Below are positions 8,959 through 18,000 of a DNA stretch of 64,000 nucleotides, piece by piece. The notes under the pieces are model-generated. The model did not search any database, was not told the origin of the DNA, and saw nothing but the letters and a program-made list of their open reading frames with translations. Location of the stretch: assembly GCF_027744825.2 (NCBI RefSeq), contig NC_071334.1, forward strand, positions 40,649,437-40,713,436, in the 5' to 3' direction. The position numbers and the translations under genes are program-made. This stretch comes from Synchiropus splendidus (lineage: Eukaryota; Chordata; Actinopteri; Syngnathiformes; Callionymidae). Position 1 is the first letter of the stretch. Every line of letters starts with the position of its first letter.

Positions 8959-10539
8959 CCATCAACGCCCCCTATTAACCGCCAGCCCACCCGAATGGTT
9001 CGAGCAAAAGACTCTAGAGGGCGTAAGATAACCTGGGGAGAGTACGACGCCACCAAGTGGCCGTGCGACCCCGGCAAGGAAGAATTAAGAGAACACCCTA
9101 TGGCTCATGACTATGATCCGCTGGTACACCAGCAGCCTCCGGAGCCAGGGTGGAATAAAGAAATAATTACACCCCAGTGGTTTCCTCATGATAGGAAGGA
9201 AAGGGCCCGGAGAATGCGATCTCCCTCTGCTGAGGAAATAGGTGAGTGGCAAGGAGTGTCAAAATCTTTTAAGCGGGCGTATCTTGCACGAGGGTATGAT
9301 GCACACCGTGATTCATTAACTGATATTTACTCTCATATGCCCAGGGCCACTCGCCAGCCGATGGAGCCCTGGGAGGGACAGTCTCAATGTCCCTCTGAAC
9401 CTGACGATCAGAGTAGCGATGAATCCGGCAGCGATAGTGACTCGCCTCTCGGTCCGCAGCCAGATCCCCCAACTCCCCCAAGACAGGGTGGCAGGATGGC
9501 CCCCGCAGGTAGGATAGGACGGCAGCGCACCCAGCTGGCAGTGTCGATTCTTGCAGGAGGCCCCCTATCGGAGCCCAGGCAAGACAGTGACGTCAGGGTG
9601 TCGAATAAAATTACCCTGGCAGACCTATGCAAAGCACTCCCAAAAAGAAGAGATAAAGAATCCAACTGTGAGTATGTCAGGAGATTGAATAAGGAGTTAT
9701 CTCCTGCTCAAATGACTGACCCGTTTATTAGTAAATATGTCTCCAGAGAGAATGGATTAGATTTAGTCCAAGGGCAGACATTAATGGATTTGTTAACCTC
9801 CGATGTGGCTACTTTACTCACTAGTCAGGTAGAAGCAACCATACGAGATCTGGTTGATAAAGTAAATAGAGGAGAAATGTCTCTTTTACAGGCTTATTCT
9901 ATTCTGGCAGAAGAGGGGGCTGATGAGTCACAGGTTAAGAGTTTTCTGATTCAGATTAACTGCCCCGAGCAAGCAAAATTAGTTCTGGAGTTCCTCCAAG
10001 CGAAGGGACTCGATGCAAAAACTGAGGTTATCACACGTCACAGCTCCCTTATGGGTGTGAGAAGAGCTCTTAGAAAGCAAAAAGAGAAACAGGATGTATC
10101 TGAACCTCGACAGCCAAAAAACGAGCAGAGGGGGAAGCCCCTTCCCCCTACCAAATCGAAACCAGCAAACCCACAGCGCGCCCCGCCTCGCACTCGATCT
10201 TCCTTTCCACCCAGAAAGGATCGAAACCAGCAAGACATCAGACCCGAGAGACAGGGTGGGGGCAAGCGCCCTCCATTCAACAAGAATATGAATGGCTCAG
10301 GCATGAATACCCACAGGCAGCCTCGCTGGAGGCAGAATCATGCCGACAATCGACCCCAAACAAAGGGGCAAGATCGCCCCCGTCCGAAACCAGTGTCCGA
10401 CGAGGACTGGAAAACGATGACCCAAGAGCAAAAAGAAGCGGTAATACTTGCAGCGGCACGGCGAAATCAGGATCAGGGAAGGGAACTGACCGCAGCCCAG
10501 AGGAAAGTGTTAGAGAAACACGAACCCAAAACCCAATAA
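8959..10539 (+). CDS. gag: Gag, C-terminal part, after in-frame TGA
   Basis: Same reading frame as the upstream part, open from the codon after the TGA (8956-8958) to TAA at 10537-10539; the first Met is at 8995 (514 codons). It has an acidic Ser/Asp stretch (about residues 135-150 from that Met), a helical domain (about 205-350) and a long basic Arg/Pro/Gly/Gln-rich tail, with no CCHC zinc knuckle. Foamy Gags also lack knuckles and use Gly/Arg-rich nucleic-acid-binding boxes. The TGA falls exactly where a third tandem repeat would begin, at the place of an Arg codon in the earlier repeats, so this is one gag of about 1200 codons cut by a nonsense change. Programmed readthrough is an alternative. 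The stop overlaps the pol start (TAATG). Confidence 0.82.
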   Translation, partial: PSTPPINRQPTRMVRAKDSRGRKITWGEYDATKWPCDPGKEELREHPMAHDYDPLVHQQPPEPGWNKEIITPQWFPHDRKERARRMRSPSAEEIGEWQGVSKSFKRAYLARGYDAHRDSLTDIYSHMPRATRQPMEPWEGQSQCPSEPDDQSSDESGSDSDSPLGPQPDPPTPPRQGGRMAPAGRIGRQRTQLAVSILAGGPLSEPRQDSDVRVSNKITLADLCKALPKRRDKESNCEYVRRLNKELSPAQMTDPFISKYVSRENGLDLVQGQTLMDLLTSDVATLLTSQVEATIRDLVDKVNRGEMSLLQAYSILAEEGADESQVKSFLIQINCPEQAKLVLEFLQAKGLDAKTEVITRHSSLMGVRRALRKQKEKQDVSEPRQPKNEQRGKPLPPTKSKPANPQRAPPRTRSSFPPRKDRNQQDIRPERQGGGKRPPFNKNMNGSGMNTHRQPRWRQNHADNRPQTKGQDRPRPKPVSDEDWKTMTQEQKEAVILAAARRNQDQGRELTAAQRKVLEKHEPKTQ

Positions 10540-11630
10540 TGAGGCCTTATAAAGTGCAGATATGGGTTAAAGATCAAAAAAGAGATTGCTATTATGATAC
10601 TGGAACAGATATATCCATATTACCGAGAGAATGGTTGGATGAAGAACTCGATCAGAAGATACTCGTAAAATTGGCTAATGGAGATGTTGTTATGATGGCC
10701 CTAGGTATATTTAATGGAAAAACTGTGGCAATAGGGCCTAACCCGTTATTGTCTCCGAATGATTCAGAATGGATTATTGATGCCCCTTCCTCAAATTGGA
10801 TGAGAGAAGTTAACAGGATTACGGCCATAGAAAAATTAGTGTGTGCCTCGCACATAAAAGACAAGGCACGCTTAGAAAAGATTCTCTATTCGGCCGAAGT
10901 GGCTCGATTTAAAAATGATGTAGGATTAATGAAAACAGAACCATATGTCATTAGGGGTGGTCTCCCCGGTAAACAAAAACAATACCCATTAGGAAAATAT
11001 GAAGCTCAATTGCTGGCAGTGTTTAAAGAATTAGAACAATTGGGGGTCATTGAAAAGATTAAAGAACCACCCTGCTTAATGCCAGTGCAGGCAGTACCAA
11101 AAAAGGACGGTACTGTTAGGCCTGTCCATAATCTGAAAATGTTAAATGACGTGACAGTGAAAGATACTAGACAAATAATTAATCCCCGACAAACCATGTT
11201 AAAAATACGCCCGGGAGAATATAACTCCAGTATTGACCTCGCTAATGGATTCTGGTCAGTGCCACTGGCGGAAGAGAGCAGGCCAAAAACTTGTTTTATG
11301 ATAAAAGGACAGGGCTACATGTGGACCAGGCTGCCCCAAGGATTTGTAAATTCCCCAAACGCATTTCAGGAAAGAATGGAGAAATTGTTGCATGACTTGC
11401 CAGTCACGTGCTATATAGACGATATATTTATCTCCACAGAGACAGAAGAAGAACATCTCGAGCTTTTAGAGGAAGTGATCCGGAGACTGAAGGATCATGG
11501 AATGAAGATTGGAATTGCTAAATGTGAGATAGGAGTACCGCAAGTTAAATATCTGGGTGTTTTGGTTACAAAGCACGCGGTAACTTCCACTATCTCCAAA
11601 ATCTGCACCCTACTACGCTTAAAGAGCTAG
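10539..11630 (+). CDS. pol: Pol, protease and reverse transcriptase part
   Basis: 363 codons starting with an AUG that shares its A with the gag stop (TAATG). The retroviral aspartic protease active site is at residues 20-22 (YYDTGTDISIL). Reverse transcriptase follows: palm motif SSIDLANGFW with catalytic Asp233, the RLPQGFVNSP motif, the YIDD catalytic box at 292-295, and KYLGVLV in the primer grip. It makes DNA from viral RNA. The frame stops early at 11628-11630; the thumb/connection continues in another frame from about 11600, consistent with one base lost in the AAAA run at 11598-11601. A start codon separate from Gag resembles foamy Pol, which is made from its own mRNA rather than as Gag-Pol. 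Confidence 0.92.
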   Translation: MRPYKVQIWVKDQKRDCYYDTGTDISILPREWLDEELDQKILVKLANGDVVMMALGIFNGKTVAIGPNPLLSPNDSEWIIDAPSSNWMREVNRITAIEKLVCASHIKDKARLEKILYSAEVARFKNDVGLMKTEPYVIRGGLPGKQKQYPLGKYEAQLLAVFKELEQLGVIEKIKEPPCLMPVQAVPKKDGTVRPVHNLKMLNDVTVKDTRQIINPRQTMLKIRPGEYNSSIDLANGFWSVPLAEESRPKTCFMIKGQGYMWTRLPQGFVNSPNAFQERMEKLLHDLPVTCYIDDIFISTETEEEHLELLEEVIRRLKDHGMKIGIAKCEIGVPQVKYLGVLVTKHAVTSTISKICTLLRLKS

Positions 11631-11665
11631 AAAAATGCTTAGGAAAACTGGGGTGGCTGCGAAGT

Positions 11666-13525
11666 ATGATTCCTTATTACTCTACTTTAGCGAGACCTGT
11701 TGAGATAATTAAAAATAAGGTCAGGTCATTCGACAAGCGGTCCCTAAAATTAATAGAGCACAATAGAATGCTAACGCCAGAAGAAACAGAAACCTGGAAC
11801 TGTCTTATTCAACACATTCTTACAGATGGGGTGAAGCTCGCTCCGTATCGAGATGGACAGAACATCTCCGTGGTAGTGTTGGAGGAAAAGGAAAATGGGG
11901 GGTGCGCGGCAGTCTACGAGGAAAGTAATGAAACACCGATTTGCTACGTATCTGTCAGATATTCACCCACTGAAAGTCGATTTGCCCCAGCAGAAAGAGA
12001 ACTGAGGTTATTATGGAAAGTTTATACTGAACTGGCTTCTAACTTAGGCCAGGTTTATGTAAAATGTACAGTACAGAATGACCTCACTAAAGAAATGGTC
12101 AAGGACACGGTGGAGTTTGCTAAAGCTTATGCCTCTAGATGGGGAAAGTGGAAGCAAATGCTTCTAGATCCGAATTGGTCATTTGTAATGGCTAAGTCTA
12201 GGCAGCAGCCTAAAATCCCTACGATGTCTCAACCAGACTATACAGGGATATACACCCTTTTTACTGACGGTAGTAAAACATCTCAGGATCCCGAGGGATA
12301 TTGGGGTTTTGTGTTATACAAACGAGACAAACCGATATATAAGGAAAAAGGAAGAATGGGCAAAACAGCACAGGAAGCCGAGCTACAGGCAGTTGTCAGC
12401 GGGCTACAATATGTGAAAAAGAAAGGAATAAAATCCATACGGATTGTGACCGATAGTTGGTATGTGTCGGAAGGGCTGAAAGATAACCTTAAATACTGGC
12501 AGCAACGAGACTTCCAGAATTATAAAGGTAAAGAACTGGAGCACCGTGACTTATGGATAGTGGTGAACCAGATGCTGCAACATATAAAATTGTGGGTGAC
12601 ACATGTCAATAGTCACACGGGACTCCAAGATTTTGATCACATGGGAAATGATGTGGTCGACAGACTAGTGCAGACTAGAGCAGTTGTAGTGGGCACCTTG
12701 ATTTTTCCTGATAAATGGAAGAATGATCAAGGGAAACTTGTCATCCCTCAGGAAGAGAGGCTGGATTATGTCCAGCATATACATCGCGCTTTGCTACATG
12801 TTGGTAATGAGAGAACGCGGCGATGGATGGTTGATAACGGGATTGAGGCCGGCCCTCTCAAAGACACAATATCGCTGGTTAGACATAATTGTGAGATATG
12901 CATGGAGAAGGGATTGTTGCCTCCTATTGCTTATCAAGAAGGCAAAATAGCTGAAGAATTCCCAGGCATTTCTGCATCTATGGACGTAGGTGTCCTGGGG
13001 AGTCACTTCGGTCAATATAAAAAATTCCTGGTAATAGCTGATAATGGGGGAGGACACACCCGAGTCTACCCCATTAAAAAGGAAACCACAAAGACAGCAA
13101 AAGAGTGTGTGATGTCATTTATTCAGGGGAACCCAGTCAAAAGCCTCAGATCTGATAATGCCGCCATGTTTACTTCTAAACACTTTCGTTCGTGGTTGGA
13201 ACAGGTGGGGATACGACATGTCTTATCTATCCCGCACCAATCCAACACTAATGGAGTCGCGGAACGCGCAGTGCGCGCGGCAAAATCACAAATACTGTTG
13301 TATAAACATAGATGGCACTTACCTGAAAACCTCTTTGCCATTAACCAACAGCTCAGTCTCCCTAAGTTGCGGGGTCATGACCCTGCCCGCTCTCACGGGC
13401 CCTCTGTATCGTTACAGGTGGGCAGTGAGGTGTGGATACTCGCCACTGGAAGGTCTACTACGATAGTGAAAGTCGAAGGGAACGTACTTACGGGAAAAGA
13501 TGGCCACAGGTACCACCCTAAGTAA
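11666..13525 (+). CDS. pol: Pol, RNase H and integrase part (frameshifted)
   Basis: Open from about 11600; the first Met is 11666 (619 codons). After the RT connection comes RNase H, with Asp201 in FTDGSK, the Glu in AQEAELQAV, the Asp in VTDSWYV and a final Asp in GNDVVDR. Integrase has an HHCC zinc finger (His373, His378, Cys409, Cys412) and a D,D(35)E core (Asp440, Asp497, Glu533), then a basic C-terminal domain. It degrades the RNA strand and inserts the DNA copy. All catalytic residues seen are intact, so the only visible damage in pol is the one-base frameshift. The last 26 bases overlap ORF-A in a different frame. Confidence 0.93.
   Translation: MIPYYSTLARPVEIIKNKVRSFDKRSLKLIEHNRMLTPEETETWNCLIQHILTDGVKLAPYRDGQNISVVVLEEKENGGCAAVYEESNETPICYVSVRYSPTESRFAPAERELRLLWKVYTELASNLGQVYVKCTVQNDLTKEMVKDTVEFAKAYASRWGKWKQMLLDPNWSFVMAKSRQQPKIPTMSQPDYTGIYTLFTDGSKTSQDPEGYWGFVLYKRDKPIYKEKGRMGKTAQEAELQAVVSGLQYVKKKGIKSIRIVTDSWYVSEGLKDNLKYWQQRDFQNYKGKELEHRDLWIVVNQMLQHIKLWVTHVNSHTGLQDFDHMGNDVVDRLVQTRAVVVGTLIFPDKWKNDQGKLVIPQEERLDYVQHIHRALLHVGNERTRRWMVDNGIEAGPLKDTISLVRHNCEICMEKGLLPPIAYQEGKIAEEFPGISASMDVGVLGSHFGQYKKFLVIADNGGGHTRVYPIKKETTKTAKECVMSFIQGNPVKSLRSDNAAMFTSKHFRSWLEQVGIRHVLSIPHQSNTNGVAERAVRAAKSQILLYKHRWHLPENLFAINQQLSLPKLRGHDPARSHGPSVSLQVGSEVWILATGRSTTIVKVEGNVLTGKDGHRYHPK
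13403..13417 (+). promoter_or_regulatory. Candidate splice acceptor before ORF-A
   Basis: TGTATCGTTACAG|G with AG at 13416-13417 inside the integrase frame. No AUG occurs between it and the ORF-A start at 13500, so splicing here makes that AUG the first one. Confidence 0.45.
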
Positions 13526-15098
13526 CTTCGACTTAAGTGTAAAAATCAGGATGGAAGCTAACCGAGACCATGTGCCAGGATGGGTTCAGGGGGTAGGGGA
13601 AGACTATGTTAAAATGTACCCCGATCGAGTCTTCCCGAATAATGGCCTCCTTGTTATGGCCTGGGATGGTTCTAATCGTTCCTGGAAAAAGGGGATTGTT
13701 ATGCCTTATACTCACCCTACCACCAGTGTTAGGTGGTCTAATTATGAACCTGGTGATTGTGCCCTTTGTGCTAAGCCCATTTTTGTCCTCATCTGGTCTG
13801 GTGATGCAAGGTACAAGCATGAGCACCGTCCTGAGCAAGCGGAGGTAGGAGCTGAACACCTGGTGGGCGGGATCGAATTAATGGGATCTGCCCCTTTCAC
13901 GTTCTGCATGTGGTGCTGGGAGTCATGGGGGGGTCGATACCAAATATTACGTAAAGACACCCACTGCAAGCCATGCATCTGTGGCCGAAGTGAGGGGGAC
14001 TGGGCCGTGTGTGATACAGGCACCCCCTGGCAGATAAACCCAGCACAATTTTTGGCGCTACGGCATCGTTTTCATTCAAACGATTGTCTCATGCAGCCCC
14101 CACTTGCATTAAGGGCCAGTACTGTTGACTCCTGGAACTGCCCCATCCTGATATATCAGACTATGTGGACTACTAGTGATGATGAATTGTCATCGAAGTT
14201 CAAAAGGAAACTTTCAATGATCCCCAAGGATACCACCATGAAATGGGAAGACTTCCTCCCGTGGAAGTGGGAGGATGGCTTACATCTGTCTAGAGACGGA
14301 AGCCTATCTTTGCCAGGCTTTAGTTGGAGAAATTGGGAATCCACCTCTTTGGGAAGGTGGTGGACCGAACAATTATGGCCCCAGGATAAGGAGGTGAAGG
14401 GGAAAGTGTACCACCCTGATGTGTACAACTACCCCCATTTATCCAACAATAAAAGGATTTTTACAACTTCTGGGACCTTGCCCAGACATCCCAATGAAGC
14501 AAAAGAAGTTAGGGTCTGCACTATAAAGCGTACTCTTATTCTTGTTACTGAATGTGGCCCTCGAACAGTGCCCGGGGCGGCCCATGTCCTTATTGCGTCC
14601 ACCCGCATCGCATGGTACCCGTTGGGGGTCTTCATAGAGGTGAAGACTGGAGATTTGATGATATTGACCAATGTCTCGATCCCGGTTGTGCCCGTAGCAA
14701 AAGAAAAATTGACTTGGTGGAGGTCAGCTTGGCTGAGGAAAAGATCTAAGCTGAGTCGTACTGGATTCTCTGAGGCTGTTCTGGACCTGGAGATGCCAGG
14801 CAACACATTTTTCCAGCAGCACCTGAGGCCCCGCCTAGCTGTATATGAGATTGGTCCAGAGGGGGAGAGGAATAATCCCAAAAACAGCCCGGCTATTATG
14901 AACCAATCAGGAGAAAAAAGGGAGTCCGAGTTGCAAGAATTAATGCCACCGCCCTCTTCTCACCCACAGGATCTCAATAATCCTGGGTCAGAAGAGGAAG
15001 AGGCCCCTAATAAACACGATAAGGGCAAACGGCCAGCTAACGGTAAGCAATCGAGAATAGCCCGCCTTCTTAAAAGAAGGAAGGGAAAGAAGGAATAA
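13500..15098 (+). CDS. ORF-A: Cys-rich, basic-tailed accessory protein between pol and env
   Basis: 532 codons, not recognised. The start AAGATGG is a strong initiation context and the first AUG after a candidate acceptor at 13417. Features are a Cys cluster suggestive of zinc binding (CALC at 87-90, CMWC at 136-139, CKPCIC at 156-161, Cys171), many Trp residues, a hydrophobic beta-like middle region, a hydrophilic Pro/Glu-rich segment (about 455-505) and a basic nuclear-localisation-like tail (about 515-532, RLLKRRKGKK). No signal peptide or clear membrane segment. Its position is that of lentiviral vif-type genes; the zinc cluster plus nuclear signal would suit a regulatory or host-antagonist protein, but no function can be assigned. 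Its stop overlaps the env start (TAATG). Confidence 0.8.
   Translation: MATGTTLSNFDLSVKIRMEANRDHVPGWVQGVGEDYVKMYPDRVFPNNGLLVMAWDGSNRSWKKGIVMPYTHPTTSVRWSNYEPGDCALCAKPIFVLIWSGDARYKHEHRPEQAEVGAEHLVGGIELMGSAPFTFCMWCWESWGGRYQILRKDTHCKPCICGRSEGDWAVCDTGTPWQINPAQFLALRHRFHSNDCLMQPPLALRASTVDSWNCPILIYQTMWTTSDDELSSKFKRKLSMIPKDTTMKWEDFLPWKWEDGLHLSRDGSLSLPGFSWRNWESTSLGRWWTEQLWPQDKEVKGKVYHPDVYNYPHLSNNKRIFTTSGTLPRHPNEAKEVRVCTIKRTLILVTECGPRTVPGAAHVLIASTRIAWYPLGVFIEVKTGDLMILTNVSIPVVPVAKEKLTWWRSAWLRKRSKLSRTGFSEAVLDLEMPGNTFFQQHLRPRLAVYEIGPEGERNNPKNSPAIMNQSGEKRESELQELMPPPSSHPQDLNNPGSEEEEAPNKHDKGKRPANGKQSRIARLLKRRKGKKE
14952..14969 (+). promoter_or_regulatory. Splice acceptor for env mRNA
   Basis: A pyrimidine-rich GCCCTCTTCTCACCCACAG|G with AG at 14968-14969. 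The first AUG after it is the env start at 15098, so a spliced RNA would translate Env directly. Confidence 0.6.
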
Positions 15099-18000
15099 TG
15101 AATTTATGGGACAAATTCTGGTATTGGAAAGCTAGGCGCTGGTGGCAATTTAAGGCAAGACAACAATTGGCATATAAAGATCAAGCCAAAGACATGCAAC
15201 AACAGACGCCAGCTACAATTTCCAGGAAACAAATGAAACGAGACAAAATGATCAAGGAATGGGAGAAAACCACTAGGATGTCTCCCTTGAGTCTTTTTAT
15301 AATTGGAATGTTATTATTCATACTAATATTAGTTATAGCCTCATGGTCAAATATAGTCTATGAACACATGACCCATACTAGCAGTGTCACCCGACGTTGG
15401 AAATTAAAAACAGTACACTGTAAAAACTGCACCATTCTGACTCCAGAAACTAGAGAAATACCCCTACCAATTGCAACAGAGAAAAGTGGCACTCAATTTG
15501 ATCAAGCTTTATGGATGAGACAAGCAGCTGTCTATCTAAATATACACGGAGCTGTAAGTGGCACGTGTCAATATGCTGAGCAAAAATCTGCTGAACAGGA
15601 AATGACAGGTCGGGCTGTCACCGCAAAACCCAGACAGAGACAGCGCCAGAGTGTGAAAAGATCTGTGAACAAAATCACAGAAGCAGCTACTATTTTGATA
15701 GCTACCATCATGACAATTACCCCCACTATAAATAATCAGAAACAAAATGCCAATACTACTCAAGACCAAATAGAAACCTATGTTCCCCCGCCTGCTATTA
15801 TTAAGACAATCCCATTATCAGACCACATTGAAATTAATAATGACACTTCAGAATCTGCGAGTACAGATAAGAAGGACACCGGAGATTGTGATATCCAATT
15901 TAAGAGGGCCAATGTGTCAGATTGTGATGAAGGACTCATGAGCTGGCTTCTTCAGGCATCTCAGGCAGCATATGAAAGGCTGTGTAGATACAAGGCTCAG
16001 TGTGGTCAGCAGAATGAAACCTTATGTAGTTACAATACCTGGGAGGATATAGCATCTAGTTATGGACCCACATCCAAGGAATTCGTAACAGTAAAAGTAA
16101 AGCTAATAAATCATGAGGAGATGAGACTCTCTGGATGGTCCATCGGCATTAGCCCTCTTAAAACCTGTCATTATAGAGTTTTTGCCCAACAGACAAGACG
16201 AGGCTGGACGATGGGAGAAGATAGGTATTATCAGATGAAAACATGTCAGAAGATTAATGCTACCCATATATGGGATGCCCCGATTATCAAAAGAATTGAA
16301 CCAGACAGCTTTGATAATAAAACATGGGAACAAGAACTGTGGGCAACCACGGAAACTTATGGAAATGATGAATGGGATAAAAGTAATCAAATAGGACAGC
16401 TTCTGTTAGATATAGCCCCCCTGCCTTTTTCGGCCAACCCTGACCCCGACGTGTTAAACACTGATCCGACTGACCCTGCTCCTAGAAGAGTGAGAAGAGG
16501 GCAGGAGTACACACTTGAGAGCCTATGCACTAAAGGAATGTTCCAAAAGGTAGAGGCAAAAACCACGTCGTTATCATCTAGTGTTATTTCTGCCGCTATA
16601 GTAGCGGCGAATCAAAATAAACACAAAGGAAAGAAGGAACAACAAACTGCGTTCATTCTCTCCGAACACGAAGACAGACAATTTGAGAATTGTTTTTATT
16701 TGATGACAAATGGTTCCAGACCATGGTCAGACGGCAAGCCTCCCCCTGACACTCATTTCAGGAGAGAGGAGGTTTACCCCAGATGCAAACCAGGAAAAAA
16801 TTGCAGAAACAGAGGACCTGAAAATGATGGAGATGATGCCAACGCACAAGACACCGGATTACGTAATGTTTATTGGAGATGGCATTTGCTATCCACCACG
16901 AGTGAACAAAATAAGAACAAAATTAACGGGACAGGAAAGGAATACATTGCAGATCAGCACTCAGATAGTAAATTTTGGAAATTATGGCTAAAATACCCTG
17001 TCGTGCAGCGAAGGGTCATGTGGTACAAATTAGGGGCGCTGCAAGAAAATGGTATATTATGCCATAACATGCAGTTTAATAATAAAGGAATGGAAGAAGG
17101 AAATGATTGTCACAAAGAGCCCTGTGAGTGTCGAAGGGATCAGATAGGACTAGCAATTCCCATGATGACTCAACAACCCTGGAGGAATTGGGTCAATAAT
17201 AATCAGTCGACCTGGTGGGCTGAGGCTAAGCAATGTTTGTCCAAAGTACTAAGGATAAACATTACTCATGTAAGATATGCATATCAGCTCATAAATGAAA
17301 AACCTAACAATACAGAAAACAGAATATTTTATCCTATGAGGGGAGAAGATTGGGCAAGAGCAATGGAGGACTGTACCAAAGACCTACCGGTCAATCTATC
17401 CTGCCCACTCCCATCTAGAAACTCCATTGGTCAACGACCTAGTGGTCAAGAGCAAGGAGACCATAAGTATACTATTTCTCCGACATGTCTAAATAATGAG
17501 GCTGAAAAAAAAGACCCCACGGTTTTCTTTAAAGCATGGGAGTGGTCTCAGTTAGCCGGCCTTTTGTTAGGAAAAGGATTAGGATGGAACTCGTTTGACA
17601 CAGAAAGCTTAGGAATGTTGATATGGCCCCATATTGTGTCATATAAAGAACTAAAGGAAAATACTCTTACTGCTCACCAGAAAGGAAAGAAGAATACTAC
17701 GATAATACATCAATTCCTGGTGGGCTCCGGACTCCCACATCTAACAAACCCATTGAACAATCTGAAGGAAAGAGTTAAAAAATATGAGATAGAAGTACAG
17801 ACTGAGCAAGGGATGTGGGGTTACGACTCAGTGTTCCAAGAAAATATTACTGAATGGAAGAGACCATCTACGGAAGGACTCCGAGATAATGACCAAAGGA
17901 CGTGGTATGCTACACTTAAAGAAGCAACATTATTGTTTAACCCAAGCCAACTGTGGGGAGATATTACACAAATTACAGGAGGTGAAAGAACCTCGGGAAT

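Noticed and set aside
11590..11670. Programmed ribosomal frameshift in pol
   Set aside because: No XXXYYYZ slippery heptamer, and the position (between RT and RNase H) is not a known site; a one-base deletion explains it better.
13046..13054. Central polypurine tract (GGGGGAGGA) in integrase
   Set aside because: It is a short purine run not identical to the 3' PPT (GGAGGGGGA) and fits a Gly-Gly-Gly coding stretch; not enough to call a second primer site.
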